DNA of 64,000 bases from Cristatella mucedo (GCA_009760855.2 WPIO01000139.1:1-64000), one strand, 5' to 3'. Positions 9,057-21,770 are shown, counted from the first letter of the stretch. A program made the numbers and translations. Notes: generated by a model not told the origin, from the letters alone.

Positions 9057-10574
9057 TAAAAAGAGCCACTCTTTCGGTCGATTGCCACTGCAGCAGTCCC
9101 TATGGCCGCTTCCAGAAGTGTGTTCAAACAATTTTGGTTTTTGAATAGTGTATCCTGCATGAAGATTGGCTTGAGGCTGGATAAGTTATTTCTTATGATG
9201 CAAAATGAAATGCTCACTGCATCGTGCATGCTGGACGGATTTCACTGTGAATGTGAACACGAATCTTGGATTCGCAGCTGATAATAATGAACAACTTGCT
9301 CCCCTACGTGATAGTGATTTTTGTGCGGTCAACTGACTCTCCAAAGGCAGGGAAATGTTCGGATGAAAATTGGCCTGTGAAGTGAACTGACTGTGAAATT
9401 GTAAAATCATAGCTGTTTCGCTTGACCTTACAGGCAGGTAAACGGCATTCAATTCGCACAGACGTTTTACGAAACTTTTGCGTACAATTCTCTAATTAGC
9501 ATCCACTATGATGATGTCATGGTACAGTTTGAGAAACCTTAAACGGTGGTCATGGGCAACTGCTGCTGGACATCGGCTACCCGTGACCAGCACTGTCTGC
9601 TCAGCAAGATGAAGTTTTGGCTAAATCCTTTTCCCAGCCAGGGTGCCTAAGCCCAACTGAGAGATCACACTGACCTGCAGTACAGCACCTAATGACTACA
9701 GGTAAAAAATATATTTTTGCAGCAACGGAACGCTGCTGATTCTTTGGATACAACCTTTCTCTAGGCCATGTGAACTGTTCAAAGGCGAATACAGCTACGG
9801 ATGATCACAGGCTGTTTCTAAGGAGTAGGCGACTGCATTATGCCTTTTATACATTACGACTAGATCTGTGAATTACGATCATGTAACTTAACTATATCTT
9901 GCACCCACAATTTGCTTTTCATTTGTCCATCTTTCATTAAATCCATATTCTGTTGTCGTCAGCATTAACATAAATCGTTATTTCCTCAACCTTTGACTCG
10001 TAAAAAGCTTCAAGGCTGTGCAGCATCTCCCACTAATGTCCTAAGGATGCCATTCAATTTCCAAGTACGTTGCATGAGGAGATATTAACGAATCAGCTTG
10101 TAACTGCAGAGGCACAGAGCAAATGATTAAGCCAGTGTGGGCTGGTTTGGTTCTGTAAATCCGTTATTTTTCATCAAGGTATCTTGCCGATTAAAAGTTT
10201 GGTTAGATGGAAAAAGATAGCCCTTTCTTTGTCCTCTAACAAAACAGGGCCACTTAAGTTTAAGCTGAAAGACTTGAATATAGTGCATTTTCAGCAAAAT
10301 AACAATCGTGATGTGGTCACTTTTTCCCTTCGTGTCACTTTTTCATTCGTTAGGCCTCTTCCACAATACTATTTTTCCGTTTGTTTCTCTAGTTGTCACT
10401 CCATACTGCAGAATTCTACCATATTTTGCAATGGGAATTACTAGTTCGTTTAAGGAAAAGTCCGCTTAAGCTCCACTGTTTGTAATCGTACAATACCGAA
10501 ATTTGATTACTGGCATTTGAATATCAACATTTGTAAACATGTACAAGTATAGGTTTCAGTTGTTAGCTAATTAT

Positions 10575-10646
10575 TCCCTAGTGGTCTAGTGGCTAGGATC
10601 CGGCGCTTTCACCGCCGTGGCCGGGGTTCGATTCCCCGCTAGGGAA
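10575..10646 (+). tRNA. tRNA-Glu (anticodon TTC), SINE-linked
   Basis: The unit B counterpart of the tRNA at 828. The anticodon loop is CTTTCAC, so the anticodon is TTC rather than CTC. The acceptor, anticodon (CGGCG/CGCCG) and T (CGGGG/CCCCG) stems are all fully paired, and a T run follows at 10647. Structurally this is the better of the two copies and could be functional. Confidence 0.8.
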
Positions 10647-10664
10647 TTTTTTGGAATATAATTT

Positions 10665-10750
10665 GGTGAGCCGTGATGGCACACTAGGTAAGGCGGTTGC
10701 TTTCACGACCTCGGGACCGAGGTCGTGGGTTCAATTCCTGCGGTGGGCGA
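10665..10750 (+). other. Second tRNA-like segment, unit B
   Basis: Same arrangement as at 918-1003, with an intact B-box and palindrome. One visible difference is cacac for cacgc in the A-box region. Confidence 0.65.
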
Positions 10751-11447
10751 TCCTTTATCGTCACTGCAAGCAGTGGTGATAGCCGTAAAGGCTCTTCTGT
10801 CGCTATATAAAAAGATGCTGTTTAATCAGCTAGGATTTTTTTTTTATTAGGCAGTCTTTTTTCGTTGACCGTTAATAATTATTGAACTGTAGGTCCTTAA
10901 TGATATCAGCTAGCCATTGCAGCTCGTTTATATGTGTTTTCACGGAGTTTCCAGTAAAAAAGGGTATGCAAAACTGCCTACGTAATTAGAAATACTCAAA
11001 TCATCGTGTTTATTCAAAGCGAATAATAAATAATTTTGGTTTTTCAATTTTTAGCTCTGACTAAGTTCAATTTATGCCCACCAGCCGCTTCGCTGTGGTA
11101 TTTCCGGCTACGACCAGTGTGGTGAATGTTCCAGTATTTCTCCGAAGGAATGCAAACGCCACCCCAATTAAGGGCATTGAAAGAGGTTTTCAGGTTAAGG
11201 GATCAGTATTTTGATCACTTCCTGCTAGTGCTTTGGTAGTTCGGCCTACGAACTCGATTAGCAAGCGGTTAATCAGCAAATATAGCACAAACAAGAATAT
11301 TTGCGACCGTGATTATCGCCCTTATTAATTACGAAGTTGCCGTAAAACACACGAGCCCGACCGCCTTCACTCATTTACAGATACGGTCAGCTCGTCGGAG
11401 AGTCCTAACACTGAGCCAGAGCTACTTAAGGCCTGTGAACATTTCAG

Positions 11448-11729
11448 TTGGAAGTCGCGTGTCACATCAGCCATAAAAAACGTTTGGTACTGTTTACGTG
11501 TTTATATATAAAGGCGTTGTCAGTGCTGCGAATTGAATACCTTCTCATTATCTTGGATGTAATGCAAACGTCAGAGATGTGCACATTGTGCACGTTGGCA
11601 CGTTGTGCGGCCACCCGTTGTACCCTTGTTGTGAGGTTCAGGGTTTCACCGAAATATTGTCACGTGTTAGGATTTATTTCCATTTGTGTCATGTCCTTTC
11701 CAACGGCTGAGAATTGCAAGCCATTATAA
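11448..11729 (+). pseudogene. Conserved Cys-rich frame, unit B
   Basis: Copy of the frame at 1696 with the same CTLCTLARCAATRC core. It then drifts into a different C-terminal reading because of a 1-bp indel near 11680. Confidence 0.22.
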
Positions 11730-12290
11730 AACAGCTTTTCCCTTCATGAACTCAGTCCCAAGGTCAAGCGGATTGTATCCTGAAGTGGGCGAACCTTTAT
11801 TGCTGGTCCAAGTTGTAGTTCTAGCATTGATAGCTTCCCGAGAGCTTTCGGAATACAAGTAGCTGTATCGGCAAGTATTTCATCATCTTTTTGGACAATG
11901 GGGCTCTCTAATGGCTTACCACTGCTATAGACCTGAATTATCAGATTTCTCGGTTTGTATTAAGGTGAGACCGATATCACTCCATTAAACAGAATACGGC
12001 ATGACGGGCTATCCTGAATCCCAACAGTTACACTAGCTGTTGATACGTATTTGTGGGTAAACGTTTTACCCGTAAGGAGAGAGATCAATGTGTCGCTGCA
12101 TGCTAGCACAGTTGGTTTGAAGATAATGCTGAGGCTTTCGGTGACATGCCTTATATGAACGGTGTGGACAAAGACCTGCTACCATGCTTCCGTGGTTGCG
12201 AAAAAGTAGGTCGCATCCGGCATAGGGGAACGTCTTTTGTCATAACAAAGTCAAGAAGTGTGACTGGTCGCTATGGAATCCATGTAGAAG

Positions 12291-12303
12291 CCCCCCCCCC
12301 CCC
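12291..12303 (+). repeat. Poly-C tract (C13)
   Basis: Unit B counterpart of the tract at 2537, two bases shorter, with the adjacent ggg also changed. This shifts the frame in this copy. Confidence 0.9.
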
Positions 12304-12917
12304 GAATCACTGAGCGGCCGATTACCAAGGTGGCTCACCTTGGTGCTCTGCAAGGTTTTGCCGATAGTTATGCATGAAGTGCACGATAACCTGTAGTGCG
12401 ACACTAGGCGCTGAGAAGACACTGACTCATCTAAGGCAAGGTTTCAACTAGGTAGCATGAGATGTGATAAAGCACACTGGTCTAAACTCTGTCGGTTATG
12501 TTAAATAAAGAAGTGCCTCGCGAGAAATTAAGTGCAGCACTACAGGTCCAGCAAGTGCATGCTATATTGGACCGTGTTGCTGTCGATACTGTCGGCTTCT
12601 TGACGAATGAGTGTCAACAAGAACATCTGGGCCTTGATAGTTTCCGTCGTAAGTGGAGTGAGAGCAGGAGCGAATCACAATGGAGACATGACTACCGTTT
12701 CTCATGCTACAGGCCATTTTTGCTTTCAATGTATACATCCCTGACCATGCCTTGGGTATTCCTGTGTAATTGTCTGTCACATATAAGCTGGCACATAGTA
12801 ACAATGATAATCTGAAACGCCTAGAATATATGCAAGATAGGCGAAAGGCGGCTAAGACTGTCACTGCTGGCGAACGGTAGAAAAGGAGAACTTAAACGGC
12901 ACTTTTTAGAATTTAGG

Positions 12918-13635
12918 CAACGTCTAAGTTGGTCCGAGCATTTGTGCCATCCCTTCTTGACTTCTGTAACTGACGTTTCGCCTGCCTCCGGCATGTGCAA
13001 TAGGCGGTTACAGGTGGTGATCATCTCTGCAACTAGGCCTGTGTTTCATGAGCAATTGAGTTGCCACGTCATACCACTTTTTCCTGACCTGAAGGGATTA
13101 CAAGTAAACCATCGAATCGACTACAAGGTTTCATCGCTGACTTGTAGGTAACTTCATTCTGGTGCCCCGGCCTATCTCTCAAATCTATTACCCACTAGAC
13201 CCAGCATCGTAAAACTCGCCTTTAGGATTCCAAGATTATACCAATACCTCGTACCAACCTCACATCCTTTGGAGACCATGCAGGAAGTTCATATGCTCTC
13301 GGAGCCTGGAATTAACTCTCGGCTGGCGTCGCAGCATCCAATGACTTGACTACATTAAAATTAAAATGATTTACTCACCCTTTTAAGACAGCATTTAGTG
13401 GGTCCTTGTGATTCGTCCTGTACGCACCTATGCCTGCTGTCACTGTGATTGCTGCTACTAACCAAACTTTTATGCACACCATGTGCACGTCATCTTTAAC
13501 TATGCTAGTGAAGTTTTGTATTAAGCTTGATATAACTCGCTTTTAATCGCAATTGCTTTAGCATCTAATGTAAAGCACCTAGCGATAAATTGAGTTCTTC
13601 TAGGGCACTTTATCTTCTGCATTATTCTCGTGAAT
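12918..13635 (+). mobile_element. LINE 3' fragment, sense, unit B
   Basis: Copy of the fragment at 3168 with few changes. Same decay pattern, so the LINE was already dead when A and B split. Confidence 0.75.
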
Positions 13636-13689
13636 ACTAATGTTACGTTAAAGGCATGTCACTTAGGAACTGGACGCCTAGATTATGTG

Positions 13690-13905
13690 CAGATTCAGTT
13701 GGAGGTACTGGACAGATTCCTAGATGACATGTGCAGATTCAGTTGAAGAGGTATGCGATGGAATACAGATTCATTTAAGAGGATTATGACACGACATGAC
13801 AGATTCAGGTGTAGAGGTATGACACGACATACAGATTCATTTGGACTTATGAGATGACATACATATTCAGATGGAGCTATGAGATGACATGCAGGTTTAG
13901 CTGAA
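13690..13905 (+). repeat. 30-bp minisatellite, unit B, irregular
   Basis: The same motif family, but with short extra bases between and within copies (aagagg, attatg and similar) and no LINE tail. The period is no longer a clean 30. This could be real rearrangement or consensus error in a repeat. Confidence 0.8.
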
Positions 13906-14679
13906 GGCTTGCCGGCATAGACAATTGTAAGTGTAAACTGGTCTCAATTCTGAGTTGCTCGGTATGCCTCCATTTGTTTCGATGTTTCGTCGCTAAAAAA
14001 TTTAGAATAGCTTGCTGCCAGGCATGAGCGATATCATCAATCGATGCAGAAAATTTGTGGGGTGACAGTGAGGCACTGTGAGGGATGAAAATTGAAGTAC
14101 GAATAAATCTGCAAAGAAGCGAAAGCCTAGGTTTTGCTTGGCAATCGATTCGGCAAGAGGGAGAGTATGGAATTTTTTTTAATGTTACCGATGAGAGGCC
14201 CCTTCGGTCACGCCTCCTTAAGTGGTTCTTCGGACGATCATTGACAGTCCCCATTCGGAGCCCGGTGCATACTGTTGCCATATGACCTGAACCATCGATG
14301 TGCGACAAAACATAGGCACAGCCAAATGTGAGGAGCTAATGAAGGACCTTGTAATCAAAATTTTTGAATGCTGACGAAACAAGAAGCAAAATGAACCGAA
14401 AAATCACTTGCAAATTTTTATTGGCTTTAAAATGTCGGTACGTAAGCTTTTTAGCGGTTAAACAGGTCCCGATATATACGGAAATTCGTTTGATCGCTCA
14501 CAATGGTATTGAAAAGGAGTACTCGAAACTGTAGTCATTGACGTTAGTTCTGATGTGGTCGTTTTGTCAACCCAGGCCTTGAAATTGGAAGCTCACATTC
14601 TGTGAAGTGTGCAACTCATGCTCTGCGAGCTAGCGATGGGACAGTAAGTGACTTGCCAAACTAAGATTGGCTTGAATCG

Positions 14680-14913
14680 GTGGTCTACAGGACTGGCATC
14701 TTTCTTTTTCGAGCATTTGCTAGATTCTATGAGGCCATAAAGTTAGTCGTAACAACAGCAGCGAAAGTCATCCCGAACGGAACATCACAACCAAATGCGT
14801 ATAGGAATCTACTTGAAACCTCTATGCTGTTAAGAGAGTATGTACCTCACATTCATGGACTTGATTTCACAATAGGTACATCATTTACTGGAATCTATGA
14901 CAGCGGATTATAG
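14680..14913 (+). pseudogene. Conserved 77-codon frame FARFYE, unit B
   Basis: Intact counterpart of 5340-5573 with five amino-acid differences (for example FRAFARF for FREFARF, REYVPHIHG for SEYIPHLHG). Function unknown. Confidence 0.35.
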
Positions 14914-15785
14914 ATTATCTTTATGAAAACATCAAGCCCTTGCGAATGCTGGCCCGGATATGGTAGGATAACATAGAATAGATAAGGTTTAAGCTTGGTT
15001 ACGCCATTTTGAGTGCTTGGCGGGAAGAGGAAATGGTGCCATTGCAGCATTATCCGATTAAGTGTGCATGTTGAAATAATTGAATGGCTGGTACTGGAGC
15101 CTGTGCATTTTAGCCATTAGAAAGATTCATAACCGGAATGGCTGAATACAATTTGTGTAGAATTTGTGCTCAGACTAGCACAATTTTTGGATTCCCGGTA
15201 CGAGCCGGATGTGGGGATCCATGGGATTCTTTGCCAGTGAGGAGCTGCACTGCCATCGCACGACAGCCCGGTTTGCCTCTTACTGCACGTCCACCAGCAA
15301 GGTAATTATGTTTAGCTAGCATTTTTAGACCTAATGTCTAGTCATTAGAACTGAGTGCTAATTTACTAACAATGGCATAAGATTTGCTTAAGTGTTTTTA
15401 ATACAATCTTCGTCTTACATGTTGCCACCAACGGATATCTAGAACACAGGTCTGACCACCTGTGGAAATGTGAATTCGTTGATGGTATTTATCTATTATT
15501 GCTATAGTTGTAAATAGCTTGGGCAATCTTTTTGCATATTCCTATATGCCGCATCCGTTTCGACACATTTTTTAACTGTTTCTCAATCTTGTTTAGAACA
15601 TCGTAGGCAATGGCGACTTCATCCGGATCTTCAAGCCTCGTGGAGAACCGTGAAGTGAGTAGGGAAGGCCCGTTGACAGGAGAGACGGTGCATATATGTG
15701 CTATAGTTTCACTAGTCGCAGTCCATAGGACGGTTCTTAGGTGCAGGCTCAAGCTGCCTTGTTTTCTTTATTGATAACGTACGCC

Positions 15786-15934
15786 AAGGATAACGATAGG
15801 GGCACGTGGGAAACGTAGCTCGTGAACAATGCTCCACTACTGTAGAATGCATGGTATGCACGAAGCGATTCAGTTGTATCCAAATGCTGAATCTACATAA
15901 GCAAGATCATTGCAAAGCGATGGAAGGCAGCAAG
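15786..15934 (+). pseudogene. C2H2 zinc-finger exon, unit B, finger intact
   Basis: The finger is complete: ECMVCTKRFSCIQMLNLHK, then QDHCKAMEGSK, and the donor gtatgagagc at 15935. The spacing C-x2-C-x12-H-x3-H is that of a classical DNA-binding C2H2 finger (15848-15910). The ATG is AAG here and one base is missing near 15797, so the 5' part is out of frame and the exon is broken as annotated. If this exon is instead spliced from an upstream exon, that shift would still matter. Confidence 0.65.
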
Positions 15935-17172
15935 GTATGAGAGCAGATTTACCTGGCCACGTTACACCATTGGTCTTTGTGATCGTCCCGTATTCCTGCA
16001 TGCTCTGAGCATTCAGGATCCATAGCCATCGGACGTTAGACGGGCACGTTTAAGTTCGTAATGGTTGAAAAGTGACTTTGAGGACTTAATTTGTATTACG
16101 TTATTCGATTGTTTCTCCTAAATGTGCTTAGTTATGAATGTGTAAAATATTTGTACTCATGGTCCACTGAGCAGTACAACGTTTGAAAGTAACTGATGTT
16201 GTCGTCACTCTGAATTACAATGGTTGTGATACTCGTCGAACAGCGTTGCGTTCAATGCGAATGTTTGAATCTTCGCTTGGCTACATGTATGACTATTGTG
16301 CACGTTATTCAGATTGAAGAATTCATTCGTCGTCGGTAAATAAGTCAGCATTGAAAACACTAGAGTGGCAGTGCATGCATTGCTTACATTCAATGGCAGG
16401 CAATTCATCCCACGTTTTATTGCATGTGCACAGTGCCAAAATGATGCTCCCACCTTGGTGTTTTGCTTAGGCTTTTCACTGGAATAATATTAGGAATAGT
16501 GCTTTTCTAATACCTAATCTAAGATAAACTTTTGTTGTTTCACGTTCTATGGAATGCTCAAAATACCTTGGGTTATAAACACAGTTTTCCGATCTTTGCA
16601 CGTATGAGGTCGTGCATGGCTACAGCAGATGGTACTCTTTGCGAGTTACTCATCATAACATGCAATCTCCATTGGCAGTGAACGTAAAATATGTAACGAA
16701 GAATCAGTCATCATGATGCGATTGTAGGACTTTTGAACGTTGCCACTCTGTCGAATAGGACGTTGATTCTGTAATAATGCATGTAAGGACAGGCTGTCGT
16801 AAGGCCTGCCTGTTACTTTTACCGACGGCAATCAGATACGCATTCATTATCAGACAGAGATTGAACTGGTAGTTTTCCGGCTTGTTGGTGTGACTCACGT
16901 TTTCACAATGGCCAGATTTAAGGAACAATTGTACTGACTAAGATTTGATGGCTAGACACGTAACTTGACGGATTGCTGCCAAATAAGTGAAAACAAGGAC
17001 GTCGTTTGTTTAATTTAACATGGTTCAACGGCTGCTTCATTGAAAAGCGTTTAATGGCTGTTTCATTCAATATTACGACCAAATCAGCTTCACAGTCAAA
17101 TCTGCCTATTTTCAGCTTCTGCATTTCTGCATCAACATTGCTAAACCTTGAGCTTGTTTAGATAAGGATAGC

Positions 17173-17898
17173 ACATCTAAGTTGGTCCATGCATTCGAGA
17201 CATCCCCTGTCGACTTTTGCAACTCACTGATTTGTGGCCTACTAGCAAATGCGATCAGGCGTCTGCAGCTGGTGCGAAACACTGCAGCTAGGCTTGTCGG
17301 TCGTGGCGTCACAGTTGCCATATTACTCCACTTCTCCTGACCTGCACTGGCTACGACTCAAGCATTGGATCGACTTCAAGGTTTTGTCGCTCACTTTTAG
17401 GTCCCTTAATTCTGTAGCTCCAGCCTATCTCTTAAATATACTCCCACATCAGGCCATGCATCGTATCAGCCGCTTTTCGGAATCCAACAGTCTACAAAAA
17501 CATTGTACGAACTTGGGAGACCGTGCACATAGTTTGCATGCTCCCAAAGCCTGGAACTCTCTCCCGACCTGCGTCAGAACCTGTCCTTACCTGACCAAAT
17601 TTAATAGGAACTTAAAAACACAAACAATTTAAGGGCGGCATTTAGTGGGTCCCAATGATTTTTCCTTCATGTACTTATGCATGTTGACACTATGCATGCT
17701 GCCATAAACCACATTTGCGTGCTGACCCTCTGCTAGTCGCCCCTAACCATATTATTCATTTCATTTTTTTTCCATGCATGATTTAGCTTACCATTCAATT
17801 GCATGTCCCTTTGCAGCAAATGAAAAGCACCTACAAAGAGATTACTTTGTCTGAGGGGGATTTACCAAGTGTATTATTATTATCATTAATATTAACAC
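17173..17898 (+). mobile_element. LINE RT C-terminus and 3' end, unit B, longer copy
   Basis: As in A but with the additional upstream part (PCRLLQLTDLWPT... and AAGAKHCS*ACRSW, the decayed end of the RT thumb region). The frame at 17249-17632 is open through WNSLPTCVRTCPYLTKFN. The 3' end carries gattactttgtctgaggggg, which A lacks, and an ATT run. Confidence 0.85.
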
Positions 17899-17921
17899 AG
17901 TTTAATGGAAAATAGTAGTCC

Positions 17922-18215
17922 TTAGAAGCTGAAATGCGTCACCAGTGTGTAGTGTGCTGTCGTGTTCAACGAATACCAGTGGTGTTTTGGTGGTAATCGA
18001 AAGCTTGACGTGTTATCGCACGAGGACACAAATAGGCAACCACAAATCAGTTTCAGGTCCGAGCCACACTTTTGGACTTTTGGAAGGCTCAGATAATCCG
18101 TTACTGCACTTTTTCTAGTGAAAATTGGAAAGGTAATAGCAATACCTCTCAACAATGCACAGTAGAGAGCAAGCCTGCTGTCTGAAATGTCATGCGAGCC
18201 AACTCGTACAGCCAT
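17922..18215 (-). pseudogene. Conserved minus-strand frame, unit B
   Basis: Nearly identical to 8179-8472 (for example SFRLPPKHHW for SFLLPPKHHW). Confidence 0.25.
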
Positions 18216-18385
18216 TTATTGGCCGGCTTTTGACACACGATGAGCGTGACGATCAATGTCTGCTCACACTGTCACTTTGCATAGCACGTGGCCTCAATAT
18301 TGAAACAACGGTCCAGCGACTATAATTTCGTGTCTTTTAATGAAGGGAGCCCGAAAGTCACGCCGAAAAGGTTGGCCTGTTAAGA

Positions 18386-18965
18386 GTACCACGTCATACC
18401 ACTTTCTCCTGACCTGAAGGGATTACAAGTAAACCATTGAATCGAATTCAAGGTTTCATTGCTGACTTGTAGGTAACTTCATTCTTTGGCTCCGGCCCAT
18501 CTCTCAAATCTATTCCCCCACTAGACCCCGCATCGTGAAACTCAACTTTAGGAATCCAAGATTATACCAATACCTCGTACGAAGCTCACATCCTTTGGAG
18601 ACCATTTATGAAGTTCATATGCTCTCGGAGCCTGAAACTTACTCTCGGCTGGCTTCGCAACATCCACTGACTTGACTACAATAAAATTAAATTGAAACAC
18701 TCACCCTTTTAAGACAGCATTTAGTGGGTCCTTGTGATTCGTCCTTTATGCACCTATGCCTGCTGTCACTGTGATTGATGCTACTAACCTTACTTTTATG
18801 CACACCCTGTGCACGTCATCTTTAACTATGCTAGTGAAGTTTTGTATTAAGCGTGATAAACTCGCCGTTCAATCGCATTTGCCTTGCCGTCTAATGTAAA
18901 GCACCTAGCGATAAATCGAGTTCTCTCAGGGGACTTTATCTTCTGCATTATTCTCATGAATACTA
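18386..18965 (+). mobile_element. LINE 3' fragment, sense, fragment X
   Basis: 5'-truncated copy of the LINE at 3168, cut by the rearrangement that begins fragment X. The 3' motif atgtaaagcacctagcgata is preserved. Confidence 0.72.
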
Positions 18966-19014
18966 TTGTAACGTTAAGGGCATGTCACTTAGGAACAGGA
19001 CGCCTAGATTATGT

Positions 19015-19215
19015 GCAGATTTAGTTCGAGGTATGCGATGGAAGACAGATTCATTGAGAGGTATGACACGACATACAGATTCTGTTGGAGGTATAAGACG
19101 ACATTCAGACTCGGTTTGCAGTATGACGCGACATTCAGATCAAGTTGAAGGTATGTGATGATATGAAGATTCAGTTAGAGGTATGAGACGACAAGTAGAT
19201 TAAGTTGGAGGTATT
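19015..19215 (+). repeat. 30-bp minisatellite, fragment X
   Basis: About six to seven copies, again with near-exact 30-bp spacing, directly before the antisense LINE tail at 19226. Confidence 0.85.
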
Positions 19216-19225
19216 AGATAATAAG

Positions 19226-19490
19226 ACTAATTATAATAATGCACTTGATAAGGCACCCTCCGAGAAACTAATCTCTTTCTACGTGATTTACCTTCACTGT
19301 GAAGAGAAATGCAATCGAATGGTAAATAAAATCTTGTTCCAAAAAATGAATAATTTTGTTAAGGGCGACATGCACAAGGTCAGCATGCAAATGTGGTTAA
19401 TGGTGGCATGCACAGTGTCGGTACACATAACCAAATGAAGGACGAATAACAAGGACCTACTAAATGCTGTGCTAAAAAGGTGTTTTATAG
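19226..19490 (-). mobile_element. LINE 3' tail, antisense, fragment X
   Basis: Counterpart of the element at 4154 in unit A, in the same position after the minisatellite. This shows the LINE tail was present in the shared ancestor. Confidence 0.72.
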
Positions 19491-20561
19491 AGTGAGATGA
19501 CATGCAGATTTAGTTGAAGGCATGCCGGCATAGTCAATTGTAAGTGTAAACTGTTCTCACTTCTGAGTTGCTCGGTATGCCTCCATTTGTTTCGATGTTT
19601 CGTCGCTAATAAATTTAGAATAGCTTGCTGCCAGGCATGAGCTATATCATCAATCGATGCAGAAATTTTGTGGGGTGACAGTGAGGCACTGTGAGGGATG
19701 AAAATTGAAGTATGAATAAATCTGCAAAGAAGCGAAAGCCTAGGTTTTGCTTGGCAATCACTTCGGCAAAAGGGAGAGTGTGAACTATCGAAATAATGTT
19801 ACCGATGAGAGGCCCTCATGGTCAAGCCTCCTTAAGTGGTCCGTCGGACGATCGTTGACAGTCCCTGTTCGGAGCCCGGTGCATACTTCTGCCGTATGAC
19901 ATGAACCATCGAAGTGCGACAAAACATAGGCACAGCCAAATGAGAGGCGCAAATGACAGACATTGTAATCAAAATCGTTGAATACTGCTGAAATATGAAG
20001 CAAAATGAAACAAAAAATCACTTGCAAATTTACATTGGCTTTGGAATGGCGGTACGTAAGCTTTTCCACGGTTAAACAGGTGCCGATATAGCCGGAAATT
20101 TGTTCGATCGCTCACAATGGCATTGAAAAGGAGTACTCAAAACTGTCGTCATTGATGTTAGATTCTTATGCCTTTATTAGTAAATTAGCACTCAGTTCTA
20201 ATGACTAGACATTAGGTCTAAAAATTCTAACTAAACATAATTACCTTGCTGGTGGACGTGCAGTAAGAGGCAAACCGGGCTGTTGTGAGATGGCAGTGCA
20301 GCTCCGCACTGGCAAGGAAACCCATGGATCCCCACATCCGGCTTGTACCGGGAATCCAAAAATTGTGCCTATCTGAGCACAAATTCTACACAATTTTTAT
20401 TCAGCCATGCCGGTTATGAATCTCTAATGGCTAAAATGCATAGGCTCTAGTACCAGTCATTCAATTATTTCAACATGCACACATAATCTGATAATGCTGC
20501 AGTGGCACCATTTCCTCTTCCGGCCAAGCACTCAAAATGGTGACACCAAACTTAAACCTTG

Positions 20562-20596
20562 TCTATTCTATCCTATCCTATTCTATCCTAGCCTGC
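20562..20596 (+). repeat. Short tattctatcc-type microsatellite
   Basis: Imperfect repeats of tatcc/tattc (ctattctatcctatcctatt). They are expanded relative to the matching place in A and B. Confidence 0.7.
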
Positions 20597-20635
20597 ATTC
20601 GCATGGGTTTTCTGTTTTCATAAATATAAACTACC

Positions 20636-20872
20636 ATCTGCCGTCATAGAATCCGGTATAACGTGTAGCTATTGTGAAATTAAGACCATAAAGGTGGGGT
20701 TTCGACTCACTTCACAGCATAGAGGTTTCAAGTAGATTTCTATAAGCATTTTGTTGAGATGTTCCGTTGGGAATGACTTTCGTTACTTTTGTTACGACTA
20801 ATTGTATGATCTCATAGAACCTAGCAAATACTCGAAAAATAAAGAGGCGAGTTTTATAGACCACCGATTCAA
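20636..20872 (-). pseudogene. Conserved frame FARFYE, fragment Y, one stop
   Basis: On the minus strand the frame reads FIFRVFARFYEIIQLVVTKV, then KVIPNGTSQQNAYRNLLETS. After SML a TGA interrupts it, and then HLYGLNFTIATRYTGFYDG follows. Many changes relative to A are conservative (K/Q, D/N, S/T), as expected if the frame was translated for part of its history. Confidence 0.33.
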
Positions 20873-21624
20873 GCCAATCTCAGTTTGGCACGGCTCTTAC
20901 TGTTCGTTGGCCATTTCACTGAGCATGGGTTAGACACTTCACAGAATGAGAGCTTCCAATTTCAAGGCCTGGTTGAAAAGATTACTACATCAGAACTAAC
21001 GTTAATGACGACAGTTTCGAGTACTCTTTTTCAATGCCATTGTGAGCGATCTAACGAATTTCCGGCTATATTGGCACCTGTTTCACCGTGGAACAACTTA
21101 TGTACCGACATTGCCACGCCAATGTAAATTTGAAAGTGATTCGTTGGTTCATTTTGCTTCATGTTTCGGCAGCATTCAACAATTTTGATTACAAAGTCCT
21201 TCATTAGCGGCTGACATTTGGCTGTGCCTATGTTTTGTCGCACTTCAATGGTTCAGGTCATATGGCAGAAGTTTGCACCATGCTACGAATGGGGACTGTC
21301 AATAATCGGCCGAAAAACCACTAAAGGAGGCGTGACCACAGGGGCCTCTCATCGGTAACATTCTTTCGATAGTTCATACTCTCTTTTTTGCCGAATTGAT
21401 GGCCAAAAGAAATCTAGGCTTTCGCTTTTCGCAGATTTATTTGTACTTAAATTGTAATCCCTCACAGTGGCTCACTGTCTCCCACAAATTTTCTGCATCA
21501 ACTGATGATATCGCTAATGCCAGGAAGCATGCTATTTTAAATTTAATGGCGACGAAACATTGAAAATAATAGAGGCGAACCGAGCAACTCAGAAGTGAGA
21601 ACAGTTTACACTTGCAATTGACTA

Positions 21625-21770
21625 TGCCGGCATGCCTGATACTAAATCTGCATGTCATCTCATAGCTCCATCTGAATTTGTATGTCATCTCATAAGTCCA
21701 AGTGAATCGGTATGTCGTGTCAAACCTATAAGTGAGTCTGCATGTAATGTCATACCTCGAACTGAATATG
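21625..21770 (-). repeat. 30-bp minisatellite, inverted, fragment Y
   Basis: The reverse complement of about five motif copies (tgtcatctcatagctccatc and similar). It ends at the jump to sequence equivalent to unit position 430. Confidence 0.82.

Larger units (their letters stand above)
1..9746 (+). repeat. Array unit A (reference copy)
   Basis: First copy of the long unit, and the reference for the other entries. Its opening bases, gatacaacctttctctagg, recur at 9747 (B) and 27848 (C), and in diverged form near 30524, 37154, 50218 and 58984, which defines the period. In order it holds a tRNA/SINE block, several unrecognised conserved frames, a poly-C tract, a LINE tail, a 30-bp minisatellite, a C2H2 finger exon, a second LINE tail and the C2HC finger exons. 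Compared with D it lacks about 440 bp near 1180 and about 1.2 kb near 1965. Compared with B it lacks about 275 bp near 5947 and about 150 bp inside the LINE at 7634. Confidence 0.9.
10570..10848 (+). mobile_element. Composite tRNA-Glu/tRNA-like SINE insertion, unit B
   Basis: Same site and structure as in unit A, so the insertion predates the A/B duplication. The flanks attatt and tttatt agree slightly better than in A. The T-rich tail is one to two bases longer. Confidence 0.75.
9747..18385 (+). repeat. Array unit B, near-identical to A, 3' truncated
   Basis: Follows unit A head to tail at an offset of about 9747 bp and differs by scattered substitutions and small indels. It keeps a block at 15288-15563 and the middle of the LINE at about 17203-17350, both missing from A, so it is not a simple copy of A as it stands now. 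It stops near 18385, after gttggcctgttaagag, inside the MKGARK exon, where sequence equivalent to A 3313 begins. The C2HC exon of this unit is therefore absent. Confidence 0.9.
18386..20163 (+). repeat. Fragment X, direct copy of unit positions 3313-5210
   Basis: Begins at ccacgtcataccactttctcc, inside the first LINE tail of the unit. It continues through the minisatellite and the antisense LINE tail to about unit position 5210, then breaks into inverted sequence. It retains the antisense LINE tail at 19226-19490 that A has and B lacks. It is more diverged from A than B is. Confidence 0.85.
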
